Shown here piece after piece: positions 7,229 through 13,518 of a DNA stretch of 13,708 nt. The position numbers were made by a program, and so were the translations under genes. The stretch lies in NCBI GenBank assembly GCA_050692915.1, contig JBOGVU010000070.1, positions 1-13,708 of the forward strand, in the 5' to 3' direction. The notes below the pieces were generated by a model, which saw only the letters and a program-made list of their open reading frames with translations, did not search any database and was not told the DNA's origin. The DNA comes from CALAEC01 sp050692915. Lineage in GTDB: Bacteria; Actinomycetota; UBA4738; CALAEC01. The stretch's first letter is position 1; each line of letters opens with the position of its first letter.

Positions 7229-8589
7229 CAGCCTCCCCGATCCCTGGCCGCCCGGACGAACATCGTGCTCTCCGCGTCTTCAGCCGGTCGCCCCATCGGC
7301 CCCGAGGACACCCGCACCAGGAGGGCCAGCAGGACCAGGTTGGCCACCAGGCTGGAGCCGCCGTACGAGACGAACGGCAGGGTGATGCCGGTGAGGGGGA
7401 TCAGCCGGGTCACGCCGCCCACGATCACGAACGTCTGGAGCGCCAGGATCGTCGACAGGCCGGCGGCCAGGAGCTGGCCGAACCCGTCGGGGGAGGCGAC
7501 CGCGGCCCGGAACCCCCGGAACACCAGCAGGACGAACAGCAGCAGCAGCGCCATCGTGCCCAGCAGCCCCAGCTCCTCGCCCACGGCGGAGAACACGAAG
7601 TCGGTGTGGGCGTCCGGGATGAACCCGGGCTGACCCAGCCCGAGCCCGGTCCCGGCGATGCCCCCGGTGGCCATGGCGAACAGCGATTGGGCAAGCTGGT
7701 ATGCCTCGTCCTGAATCAGGTCGGGGTGGAACACGTTCAGCCACACCGTGACCCGGGCCTGAACGTGGTCGAATGCGGCGTATCCGAAACCGGCGCCCAC
7801 TGCGAACAGGATCACCCCCAGGATCAGGTAGGCGGCCCGGCCGGTGGCCACCCACAACATCACCACGAAGATCCCGAAGAACAGTAGCGAGGACCCCAGG
7901 TCCCTCTCCAGGAACAGCACCACCAGAGACAGGCCCCACGCCACCAGCAGCGGCGCCAGGTGGCGGGGCTCCGGCAGCGCCAGCGGCCCCAGCCGCCGGG
8001 TGGCCACCGCGAGCAGCTCCTTCCTGGCGTTGAGGTACGAGGCTAGGAAGATCACCAGGAGGACCTTCCCGATCTCGGCCGGCTGGAACTGGAGCGGCCC
8101 GATCCCCACCCACAGGCGCGCGCCTCGCACGGTCCGCCCGATCCCGGGGGCCAGGGGCAGAAGGAGCATGAGGATGCCCAGCAGCCCGATCGTGTACGTG
8201 AAGTGGTCGAGCTGGCGGTGGTCCCGGATCACCAGCAGGGTCAGGGCGAACAGGCCCAGCCCGAACAGGAGCCACAGGGTCTGGGCCCCCGCCAGCGAGG
8301 GGTCGAGCCGGTAGATCACGGCGAAGCCCAGCCCGGCCAGCAGCACCGCGCTGGGGAGGAACACCGGGTCGGCCCGCGGCGCCAGCCATCGCACCACCAG
8401 GTGGGCGAACACGTAGCCGCCCACCAGCAGCATGCCGTAGCCCGCCAGACCAACCGGGACCTCGCCCTCGAGCCCCAGCCCCACCAGGGCGTACGCTCCG
8501 ACAGCCAACAGGATGGCCAGGATCAGGAGGGCCAGCTCGGTGTTCCGTCTGGCCCGTCCCGCGCGCAGGTCGGGCGCGGCCGCGCTCAC
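7228..8589 (-). CDS. rodA: SEDS peptidoglycan glycosyltransferase RodA/FtsW
   Basis: 453 residues from a GTG (8589-8587) that overlaps the pstP stop as GTGA; reading further upstream only shadows pstP. It is highly hydrophobic, with many TM helices between residue 17 and 428. SEDS signatures are visible: GARLWVGIGPLQFQPAEIGK (about 157-175, E172), LERDLGSS (227-234) with the conserved catalytic Asp D230, VGEELGLLG (336-344), and near the end LPLTGITLPFVSYGGSS (398-412). SEDS proteins polymerise lipid II into glycan strands with a class B PBP. The position immediately before pbpA and the fha/pst context match mycobacterial rodA, although motif alone cannot separate RodA from FtsW. The C-terminus is short and cytoplasmic. 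Confidence 0.95.
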   Translation of the reverse strand: MSAAAPDLRAGRARRNTELALLILAILLAVGAYALVGLGLEGEVPVGLAGYGMLLVGGYVFAHLVVRWLAPRADPVFLPSAVLLAGLGFAVIYRLDPSLAGAQTLWLLFGLGLFALTLLVIRDHRQLDHFTYTIGLLGILMLLLPLAPGIGRTVRGARLWVGIGPLQFQPAEIGKVLLVIFLASYLNARKELLAVATRRLGPLALPEPRHLAPLLVAWGLSLVVLFLERDLGSSLLFFGIFVVMLWVATGRAAYLILGVILFAVGAGFGYAAFDHVQARVTVWLNVFHPDLIQDEAYQLAQSLFAMATGGIAGTGLGLGQPGFIPDAHTDFVFSAVGEELGLLGTMALLLLFVLLVFRGFRAAVASPDGFGQLLAAGLSTILALQTFVIVGGVTRLIPLTGITLPFVSYGGSSLVANLVLLALLVRVSSGPMGRPAEDAESTMFVRAARDRGG

Positions 8590-9713
8590 GGCGCTCCCGG
8601 CGGCGGCTGTTGGGCGTCCACGTCGGCCTGGATCTGGGCGATGATCGAGCGGGCCTCCTCCTCGCTCTCCGCCGTGATCCCCTCCTCGAGGTCGCGGTAC
8701 TCGGCCAGCTGCGTGGCCTGGTCCGCGGGGATGGCGGTCTCCTCCACGAGCGTGGACAGATCGAGCCCCAGGGGCTCGGCGGGGATCCCACGGTAGAGGG
8801 CGACGTTCGCCCCCGAGACGCCCACGAACCACTGTCGATCAACGAAGAGTCGCTTCGCGGCGAAGAGGCCGCCCCCGATGAGCACGAGGACGGCCACCGT
8901 CCACGCCAGGGCCTTCCACGGCCACCGCCGGCGCCGCTCGCCCACGGCGAACCGCTCGGTCCGCCGGGGGTCCGTCGACACGGACTCCGTCGGTGTGGCC
9001 TGGGCGTGCGGGCCGGGCTCGGCGTCGGCCACGTCGACGACCACCGCGGTGATGTTGTCCTGACCGCCGGCCTCGTTCGCCGCGTCGACCAGGGCTTCGG
9101 CGGCGGCCTGCGGGTCGGCGTTCTCCTCGAGGATCCGCTGGATGTCGGCCTCGTCGACCATCCCCGTGAGGCCGTCGCTGCACAGCAGGAGCCGGTCGCC
9201 CGGCCGGGGTTGGATCGAGGCCTGGTCAACCTGGACCTCGCCGTCCACTCCGATGGCTCGGGTGAGGATGCTGCGCTGTGGATGGATGGTGGCCTCCTGG
9301 GCCGTCAGCTCACCCTTCTCCACCAGTCCCTCCACCACGGTGTGGTCCGTGGTGATGCGCTGGAGGTCGCCGTCCCGCAGGAGGTAGGCCCGCGAATCCC
9401 CCACGTGGGCCAGGCGCAAGGTATCGCCCTCGGCCAGGAACGCGGTGAGCGTGGTGCCCATCCCCGCCAGGGCCGGATCCAGCCCCGCCTGCTCGAACAC
9501 GGCCCGGTTCGCGTCCTGCACGGCCTGTGCCAGGGCCGTCCCGTCCGTGGCCTCTCGGAGCGTGTCCAGGGCCAGCCTCGAGGCGACCTCGCCGCCCTGG
9601 TGCCCGCCCATCCCGTCGGCCACGGCGAACAGCGGCTCGCGCACCATGTACGAGTCCTCGTTTCCCTCCCGGACCCGTCCCACGTCCGTGCGGGCGCCGA
9701 CCACGAACCTCAT
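8586..9713 (-). CDS. pstP: PP2C-family serine/threonine phosphatase PstP, membrane-anchored
   Basis: 375 residues from the ATG at 9713, which overlaps the fhaB stop as ATGA. The PP2C catalytic domain spans about 3-230 with all metal-site motifs: NEDS 18-21, DGMGGHQGGE 33-42 (D33), GDSRAY 105-110, SDGLTG 179-184 (D180) and GQDNIT 217-222 (D219). A linker and basic segment (RRRRWPWK) precede one TM helix (about 268-286). An extracellular region of about 89 residues begins QWFVGVSGANVALYRG, as in actinobacterial PstP proteins, and is short and Pro-terminated here. The enzyme removes phosphate from PknA, PknB and their substrates, including FHA adaptors and division proteins. The gene overlaps its neighbours on both sides, so co-translation with fhaB and rodA is likely. 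Confidence 0.96.
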   Translation of the reverse strand: MRFVVGARTDVGRVREGNEDSYMVREPLFAVADGMGGHQGGEVASRLALDTLREATDGTALAQAVQDANRAVFEQAGLDPALAGMGTTLTAFLAEGDTLRLAHVGDSRAYLLRDGDLQRITTDHTVVEGLVEKGELTAQEATIHPQRSILTRAIGVDGEVQVDQASIQPRPGDRLLLCSDGLTGMVDEADIQRILEENADPQAAAEALVDAANEAGGQDNITAVVVDVADAEPGPHAQATPTESVSTDPRRTERFAVGERRRRWPWKALAWTVAVLVLIGGGLFAAKRLFVDRQWFVGVSGANVALYRGIPAEPLGLDLSTLVEETAIPADQATQLAEYRDLEEGITAESEEEARSIIAQIQADVDAQQPPPGAP

Positions 9714-10168
9714 CGCCGGACCTCCAGCATGGTCTTGCCGATCCGGATGCGGTCGCCGGGCGAGATACCGGTCGGGCCGCTGACCTTCCGCTGGTTGAGG
9801 TAGGTGCCGTTCGTCGAGCCGAGGTCTTCGACGACCCAGGACCCGTTGCGGTTCGAGATGCGGGCGTGGACCTGGGAGACGTACGTGTCGTCGGGCTGGA
9901 TGTCGCACTGCTTCCCCCGGCCGATCTGGATGGTCCCCGTCAGCCGGTGCGTGCTGGCCCGGCCCCCGTTGGCGTCGAGGACCACGACCTTGGACGGCGC
10001 GCCCCGGGCGCGTCCCCGCTTGGGCTTCGGCTCTGCGGCCCGAGGCCGGCGCTCCCGGACCCGCCCGCCGTACAGGTCGAGGACCACGGCCCGGACGGCC
10101 CGCCACACGAAGAAGTAGAGCAGCAGGAGGAGAACGATCTTCAGGACGGTCAGTACGAACGGCGGCAC
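9710..10168 (-). CDS. fhaB: Membrane-anchored FHA-domain adaptor FhaB (FipA type)
   Basis: 152 residues. An N-terminal TM helix (about 5-30) is followed by a basic linker (about 36-60, KPKRGRARG) and a C-terminal FHA domain (about 60-152). Phosphothreonine-binding motifs are intact: GRG 83-85, SQVHARI 98-104 and DLGSTNGTYL 115-124. FHA domains bind pThr; the mycobacterial orthologue FipA/FhaB, of almost the same length and layout, links PknA signalling to divisome and wall proteins. The start is a GTG at 10168, three bases after the fhaA stop, with GGAGGGG about seven bases upstream. The stop overlaps the pstP start by four bases. Confidence 0.95.
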   Translation of the reverse strand: MPPFVLTVLKIVLLLLLYFFVWRAVRAVVLDLYGGRVRERRPRAAEPKPKRGRARGAPSKVVVLDANGGRASTHRLTGTIQIGRGKQCDIQPDDTYVSQVHARISNRNGSWVVEDLGSTNGTYLNQRKVSGPTGISPGDRIRIGKTMLEVRR

Positions 10169-10171
10169 CGT

Positions 10172-10864
10172 TCAGCCCCTCCGGAACTCGAGCACGGTGC
10201 GCCCGATCGTGATCCTGTCGCCGTCCTCCAGGGTGGCCTCGGAGATCGGGCTGTCGTTCACGAGCGTGCCGTTCGTGGAGCCCAGGTCGACCACCACGTA
10301 CTCCTCTCCCTGCCGGCGGATCTCGGCGTGGCGCCGGCTGGCGCCGGGGTCGTCGACCTCGACCTCGGAGCCGCCCAGCCGGCCGATCACCGACCGATCG
10401 CCGGCCAGCGGCCATTCCCTCCCGTCGTCGGTCAGCACGAGCCTGGCGCCCTTGGCATCCGGGATGCGGACCGGCGCCGAGGTGGCCGGCCCGGTGGCCT
10501 CGGTGAGCTCGGCCCGCACCACCAGGTCCCCCCGCTTCAGACCCTCGTCGGTCTCGAACACCACCTCCGGCCGGGCCACCAGGCCCCAGCCGTTCTCCCG
10601 GGCCCCCTCGGTCACCACGGTCTCAAGCTCTCTGACCAGGGCTCCCTCGGCGCCGCTGAACCGCTCCCGGTCCTCGCCCGAGACGGCCAGCACGTACCGG
10701 TTCGGCACCCACACCTCCCGCACGGAGACGGTCTTGTTCGCCTCCATCTCCCGGAGGATGCGCTTGGCCAGCTCGATCGGCTGGAGGCCGGACCGGAAGG
10801 CCGCCTTGAAGAAGCCCTCGATCCCCCGCTCCAGCCTGCTCTCGAAGTTTCTGAGGACGCCCAT
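10172..10864 (-). CDS. fhaA: FHA-domain protein FhaA with DUF3662 N-terminal domain
   Basis: 230 residues. The N-terminal FhaA/DUF3662 domain spans about 1-120 (GFFKAAFRSGLQPIELAKRI, LREMEANKTVSV, VPNRYVLAVS), followed by a short linker and a C-terminal FHA domain (about 140-229) with GR 161-162, SRRHAEI 176-182 and DLGSTNGTLV 193-202. The mycobacterial protein is about 527 residues because of a long disordered middle section, so this is a compact form, not a truncation: both domains are complete. FhaA binds phosphorylated partners of the PknA/PknB pathway, including the pseudokinase domain of MviN in mycobacteria. It is the first gene of the operon, with a perfect TATAAT 42 bases upstream of the ATG. 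The Shine-Dalgarno is weak (AAGGGA, about 12 bases away). Confidence 0.95.
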   Translation of the reverse strand: MGVLRNFESRLERGIEGFFKAAFRSGLQPIELAKRILREMEANKTVSVREVWVPNRYVLAVSGEDRERFSGAEGALVRELETVVTEGARENGWGLVARPEVVFETDEGLKRGDLVVRAELTEATGPATSAPVRIPDAKGARLVLTDDGREWPLAGDRSVIGRLGGSEVEVDDPGASRRHAEIRRQGEEYVVVDLGSTNGTLVNDSPISEATLEDGDRITIGRTVLEFRRG

Positions 10865-10906
10865 CGGATGGTCGATTCCCTTGCCGGGGGATGTCGAATC
10901 GCCCGG

Positions 10907-10912
10907 ATTATA
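10907..10912 (-). promoter_or_regulatory. -10 element of the fhaA-pknB operon promoter
   Basis: A perfect TATAAT reads on the minus strand from 10912 to 10907, in an otherwise very G+C-rich region, upstream of the first gene of the operon. Transcription would start near 10900, giving a leader of about 36 bases. No good TTGACA is seen 17-18 bases upstream; that space is filled by a G/C dyad (10917-10935), so an activator or unusual sigma contact is possible. Confidence 0.65.
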
Positions 10913-10916
10913 GGCA

Positions 10917-10935
10917 CGACCCCCCGCCGGGGTCG
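10917..10935 (-). terminator. 7-bp perfect G/C hairpin between the LAGLIDADG gene and the fhaA promoter
   Basis: CGACCCC and GGGGTCG form a perfect seven-pair stem with a five-base loop. It begins 15 bases after the stop of the LAGLIDADG gene and covers the -35/spacer part of the fhaA promoter. No U-tract follows, so it is either a weak or non-canonical terminator or an operator-like dyad at the promoter; the sequence alone cannot decide. Confidence 0.4.
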
Positions 10936-10949
10936 CCGGCGCTGGTGCG

Positions 10950-11726
10950 TCAGGCTTTGGGTCCCACGAATCCGTCCAGGATCGCCACGTCGGCCTTCCT
11001 CGAGACGTAGACGGTCCTTCCGGATATCGTCCACCGAAGGCCGACGAGCTCGCACGCCTGGATGAAGATCAGCCGGATGTCAGGCGAGAGGTTGGAGAAC
11101 GCGTATCGCGGATGACTCCAAGCCCTCCCGGTATTCAGGAACCGGTATCCATCGGAGTGGAGGAGTCCACGCAGGAGGAGGTGGGGATGCCGACCAACAA
11201 GGCGCTTCTGCCATGCTGTCAGCCTGATCGGGCGAAGGTGCTTCTTGCCGGGACCATGCTGGGGGAACAGGCAGGGCCAGCCCTTGGAGTATGAGGAGAC
11301 CTCCACACATCCCGGTCGCAAGATCTTGCCGACTCGACTGGAAGGCATCACGGTCCTTATGGCCCGCGCTGCCTCATCGACGATCCTCGGGTAGGCCGCG
11401 TCGAGTGTAAGCGGGAGCCTGTAGACCCCACGGGGGTGGGTTGAGATGCAGCCGTCGCCGAGGTAGACCCCCAGAAGGTAGACGTAGGTCTCGGGGAGCT
11501 CCTCGCTGCGGTGCCGTGAGCCTCCGCACGAGTCGCATGTCCTATCCCCTGGTACTCGTGCTCTCGGGATGCGGCCGTTGATCCAGTCGCTGACCGTCCC
11601 CCGAGGGATCTTCAGGCGGTCCCCGATAGCTCGGGCGGTCAGCCCACGCGCTCGAAGCTGAACGGCTTGCTGGACCTGGGCGGGCGGATGCGTCATGCGT
11701 GACAGCCTATGTCTGGGTACTGACAT
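10950..11726 (-). CDS. HTH plus double-LAGLIDADG protein (homing-endonuclease-like, free-standing)
   Basis: 258 residues from the ATG at 11726; an ATG at 11696 (residue 11) is an equally good start. About 15-50 is a helix-turn-helix (GLTARAIGDRLKIPRGTVSDW). A CDSC motif (64-67) may bind metal. Two LAGLIDADG-like helices follow: YLLGVYLGDG (83-92) and LLRGLLHSDG (184-193), both keeping the terminal acidic residue (D91, D192) expected for catalysis. The conserved middle includes WPCLFPQHGPGKKH (150-163). I recall similar HTH-LAGLIDADG proteins being common and uncharacterised in Actinobacteria, often annotated as regulators. Two motifs in one chain would fold as a monomeric pseudo-dimer. Base composition is visibly less G+C-rich than its neighbours, suggesting acquisition. 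It lies between fhaA and tRNA-Leu, divergent from the tRNA. Endonuclease activity or regulatory role is unproven. Confidence 0.88.
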   Translation of the reverse strand: MSVPRHRLSRMTHPPAQVQQAVQLRARGLTARAIGDRLKIPRGTVSDWINGRIPRARVPGDRTCDSCGGSRHRSEELPETYVYLLGVYLGDGCISTHPRGVYRLPLTLDAAYPRIVDEAARAIRTVMPSSRVGKILRPGCVEVSSYSKGWPCLFPQHGPGKKHLRPIRLTAWQKRLVGRHPHLLLRGLLHSDGYRFLNTGRAWSHPRYAFSNLSPDIRLIFIQACELVGLRWTISGRTVYVSRKADVAILDGFVGPKA

Positions 11727-11751
11727 TCTGGGTCGGCCTTGCTGCTACCAT
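11720..11751 (+). promoter_or_regulatory. Putative tRNA-Leu promoter
   Basis: CTGACA at 11720-11725 resembles a -35. A -10 candidate is TGCTAC at 11743-11748 (17-base spacer) or TACCAT at 11746-11751 (20-base spacer). Either would start transcription a few bases before the mature tRNA 5' end at 11764. The -35 overlaps the longer start codon of the divergent LAGLIDADG gene. Confidence 0.35.
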
Positions 11752-11763
11752 GGGAGCGTCTGC

Positions 11764-11848
11764 GGGCGAGTGGCGAAATTCGGTATACGCGCATGGTTCA
11801 GGACCATGTCCCCGCGAGGGGGTGGGGGTTCGAGTCCCCCCTCGCCCA
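11764..11848 (+). tRNA. tRNA-Leu (anticodon CAG)
   Basis: A complete class II cloverleaf can be drawn. The acceptor stem GGGCGAG (11764-11770) pairs with CTCGCCC (11841-11847), with discriminator A at 11848. The D arm runs from GCG to CGC. The anticodon stem is CATGG/CCATG with loop TTCAGGA (11797-11803), giving CAG at 11799-11801. The long variable arm is CCCC-GCGA-GGGG, and the T arm is GGGGG-TTCGAGT-CCCCC (11824-11840). The long variable arm and anticodon agree on leucine (CUG codon, the major Leu codon in this genome). The 3' CCA is not encoded (CGG follows). As I recall, mycobacteria also carry a tRNA-Leu next to fhaA, so the location is probably ancestral. Confidence 0.96.
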
Positions 11849-11860
11849 CGGGTCTGACGT

Positions 11861-12386
11861 TCATCTCACCGCCAGGAAGACGTGGGCGGGGCAGACGGCG
11901 CTCGGCCGCCAGCGTCGAGCGCCGTGCGGAGGAACCGCTGGGTCCCCCGGAAGGTCTCGGCGCCCTCGTCGGCCTCGAGCTCGGCACGGTGTCGGGCCCT
12001 GGCGCCGTGCCACAGGCTCACCACCGCCGCCACGTTCCCGGTCACGTCCTCGTGCCGGAGCAGGCGGAAGCCCGCTTCGCCGAGCAGGCGCTCGTCGACG
12101 TCGGGCGGCGAGAAGATGAACCGGCCAGCGAGGCCCGAACGGTGATCTCTCCGTCGGTCAGCATGCCGGTGACCGGGATCGGGTCGGTGAACAGCAGGCG
12201 CCCGCCGGGTCAAAGGAGCCGGCGCCAGTCCTGGAGTACGGCCGCTTTGGCGTCCACGTGGCTGATCGAGTCGATGCACACGATCGCATCGAAGGTCTCG
12301 TCGCCGAAGGGACGCGGGCGGCCGGCATCGGCATGCACGAACTGGGCCTGCGTGCAGCTCTCGGGATCGGATGAGACCGCTGTGAA
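11861..12386 (-). pseudogene. Decayed SAM-dependent methyltransferase remnant
   Basis: Minus-strand fragments in different frames line up as one class I methyltransferase. The first fragment (about 12386-12213) reads FVHADAGRPRPFGDETFDAI, then VCIDSISHVDAKAAVLQDWRRLL, and hits TGA at 12212-12210. It resumes in the same frame as PGGRLLFTDPIPVTG (the LKPGGRL-type motif), then shifts frame near 12121-12128 to RFIFSPPDVDERLLGEAGFRL. Further shifts near 11915 and 11886 restore an ending HVFLAVR before TGA 11863-11861. The N-terminal portion with the glycine-rich SAM motif I is absent; the region simply abuts the terminator of the response regulator. One stop, about three frameshifts and a missing half argue for real decay rather than a single sequencing error. 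It converges on the tRNA, ending 12 bases past it. Confidence 0.75.
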
Positions 12387-12409
12387 GGCCGGGCCGCGAG
12401 GGCCCGGCC
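12387..12409 (-). terminator. 9-bp G/C hairpin after the response regulator
   Basis: GGCCGGGCC (12387-12395) and GGCCCGGCC (12401-12409) form a perfect nine-pair stem with a five-base loop, beginning one base after the regulator's stop codon on the minus strand. Only TT follows, so the U-tract is poor, as is common for actinobacterial terminators. Confidence 0.6.
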
Positions 12410-12410
12410 C

Positions 12411-12836
12411 TCAGTCGTTCAACGGAGCCGCTTCCGGCTCCACGATCACCGTAAGCGTGTGCTCGCCCGGCTCGCCCGCGGCGACCCGGCGTACGGTGTC
12501 GGCCAGCGCTTCCGGCGGATCGGTCTTGAGCACGAACCCCCCCACCCCGGCCACTGCGGCCTCACGGGCCACCCGCCGGTCGTCCGCCGCCGTGAGCATC
12601 ACGATGCCCACGTCGGGATGGGTCTCGCCGATCGTTCGCGCAGCCTCCAGGCCGTCGAGCACCGGCATCTGGTAGTCGAGGACGACCACGTCCGGGCTGT
12701 GCTCCCGGACCAGATCCACCGCTTCCTCACCGGTCTCACCAACCGCGAGCACGTCGAATCCTCCATCGGTCTCGAGATACGTGCGGACGGCCATACGGAT
12801 GAGCGGGTGATCGTCGGCGATCACGACCTTGATCAA
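12411..12836 (-). CDS. Receiver-only response regulator (CheY-like, NarL-type receiver)
   Basis: 141 residues from a TTG (12836-12834) with AAGGAG five bases upstream; the frame remains open further upstream, but that stretch has no receiver homology. The receiver domain spans about 2-122: IKVVIADDHPLIR (acidic pocket D8, D9), VVVLDYQMPVLDG with phosphoacceptor D54, MLTAADD with T82, and FVLKTDPPEAL with K104. All key residues are present, so phosphotransfer should work. After the receiver there is only a 20-residue acidic tail (GEHTLTVIVEPEAAPLND) and no HTH output domain. It could be a phosphorelay intermediate, a protein-interaction switch, or a truncated NarL-type regulator, although the stop is followed directly by a terminator, which argues for a finished gene. 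No histidine kinase lies in the window. Confidence 0.9.
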   Translation of the reverse strand: MIKVVIADDHPLIRMAVRTYLETDGGFDVLAVGETGEEAVDLVREHSPDVVVLDYQMPVLDGLEAARTIGETHPDVGIVMLTAADDRRVAREAAVAGVGGFVLKTDPPEALADTVRRVAAGEPGEHTLTVIVEPEAAPLND

Positions 12837-12870
12837 CCAGGCTCCTTCCCTTGACGGACGTTCGAGGCAG

Positions 12871-12892
12871 TCTCTCAGCCGCCTCCGAGAGA
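12871..12892 (-). promoter_or_regulatory. Leader hairpin upstream of the response regulator
   Basis: TCTCTC (12871-12876) and GAGAGA (12887-12892) form a six-pair stem around a ten-base loop. On the minus strand the loop reads GGAGGCGGCT, a purine-rich Shine-Dalgarno-like stretch. It ends 34 bases before the TTG start and would lie in the leader of the regulator mRNA. Confidence 0.35.
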
Positions 12893-12896
12893 TTCC

Positions 12897-12933
12897 ATGG
12901 CCCGAACGGGCCATTTCCCGGTAGCCCGTTCGG
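12897..12933. repeat. Nested inverted repeats in the divergent intergenic region
   Basis: Two overlapping dyads share one arm. ATGGCCCG-AA-CGGGCCAT (12897-12914) is an 18-base near-palindrome suited to a dimeric DNA-binding protein. CCGAACGGGC (12902-12911) is also the exact inverted copy of GCCCGTTCGG (12924-12933) across a 12-base gap, giving a ten-pair hairpin or a second operator half-site. The rest of 12837-12996 holds the regulator's leader hairpin and a possible serS-side promoter, with no gene. Confidence 0.55.
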
Positions 12934-12955
12934 CCGACGACGGCCGCGCCGCCGA

Positions 12956-12985
12956 TTGCACCGGTTCCCCCCAGAGGGATAGGGT
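12956..12985 (+). promoter_or_regulatory. Putative promoter of the DUF4446-serS unit
   Basis: TTGCAC at 12956-12961 and TAGGGT at 12980-12985 (TAnnnT type) are separated by 18 bases. Transcription would start about 12992, only a few bases before the ATG at 12997, leaving a very short or absent leader. No clear Shine-Dalgarno precedes that ATG at normal spacing. Confidence 0.35.
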
Positions 12986-12996
12986 GTCCGGGCGTT

Positions 12997-13518
12997 ATGG
13001 CACTCTCGCCGGAGCTCCTGACCGTCATCTCGCTCGCCTCGTTGGGCCTGGCCGCCTTCGCCGTGTACCTCCTGGTGGCGAGCGCCCCCAAGGGAGGGAG
13101 GAAGCTCGCGGACGACCGGCAGGCCGTGCACCTTTTGTCCCAGCACGATCAGGCCATCGCCCGGCTGAAGGCGGCGGCCCGGCAGCTCGCCGGCGAACAG
13201 CGACGCCAGGCGGAGACCCTGATGTCGGCGGTCCAGCGCATCGGCCTGGTCCGGTACGACGCGTTCGAGGACATGGGGGGGCACCTCTCGTTCTCCGCGG
13301 CGCTCCTCGACGCGAGCGGTGACGGGATCGTGATCACCTCGATCAACGGCCGGCAAGACACCCGGTGCTACGCGAAGCCGGTGGAGGCGTGGACCTCGAG
13401 GCACAACCTGTCCGAGGAGGAGGAGGCGGCCATCCACCAGGCCCTGTCCTCCTCGGGGCCGGCGCCCGCGGTTCGGCTGGCCTCGCCCGGGCGAGGGCGC
13501 GTCCGGCCCGGCGCCTGA
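12997..13518 (+). CDS. DUF4446 family membrane-anchored protein
   Basis: 173 residues. An N-terminal TM helix (about 5-28) is followed by a charged, probably coiled-coil stretch (about 38-80) and the conserved DUF4446 core at about 83-150: VRYDAFEDMGGHLSFSAAL (85-103), GIVITSINGRQDTRCYAKPV (110-129), and a LSEEEEAAIHQAL segment (138-150). The family is widespread in Gram-positive bacteria, with no established biochemical function. The C-terminus is basic and low in complexity (PGRGRVRPGA). The gene runs directly into serS (TGA then GTG with no gap), so the two are almost certainly co-transcribed. Confidence 0.9.
   Translation: MALSPELLTVISLASLGLAAFAVYLLVASAPKGGRKLADDRQAVHLLSQHDQAIARLKAAARQLAGEQRRQAETLMSAVQRIGLVRYDAFEDMGGHLSFSAALLDASGDGIVITSINGRQDTRCYAKPVEAWTSRHNLSEEEEAAIHQALSSSGPAPAVRLASPGRGRVRPGA

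Noticed and set aside
5516..7633. 705-codon open frame on the plus strand
   Set aside because: It lies opposite pknA, pbpA and rodA, all with full catalytic motifs; its translation is Arg/Gly/His-rich low-complexity sequence, as expected from a shadow frame in high-G+C DNA.
7280..9229. 649-codon open frame on the minus strand
   Set aside because: It is a shifted frame across rodA and pstP, Arg/Pro/Gly-rich with no recognisable domain.
11764..11848. tRNA-Leu as an attachment site for an integrated element
   Set aside because: I saw no second copy of the tRNA 3' end in the window and no integrase; only the LAGLIDADG gene on the 5' side hints at mobility.
12210..12212. TGA inside the methyltransferase read as selenocysteine
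   Set aside because: The codon replaces an ordinary residue just before PGGRL, no selenocysteine insertion element was seen next to it, and several frameshifts accompany it.
11866..12279. 137-codon minus-strand frame as an intact gene
   Set aside because: Only its middle portion resembles a methyltransferase. Its N-terminal part is out of frame with the methyltransferase homology, and the true ending is in another frame. It is part of the pseudogene.
11695..12675. 326-codon plus-strand frame over the tRNA and pseudogene
   Set aside because: It runs through a complete tRNA-Leu and opposite a recognisable methyltransferase remnant and receiver gene; its Ser/Arg/Pro/Ala-rich translation matches no family.
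12736..13437. 233-codon minus-strand frame opposite the DUF4446 gene
   Set aside because: The plus strand here encodes a clear DUF4446 core; the minus frame has shadow composition.
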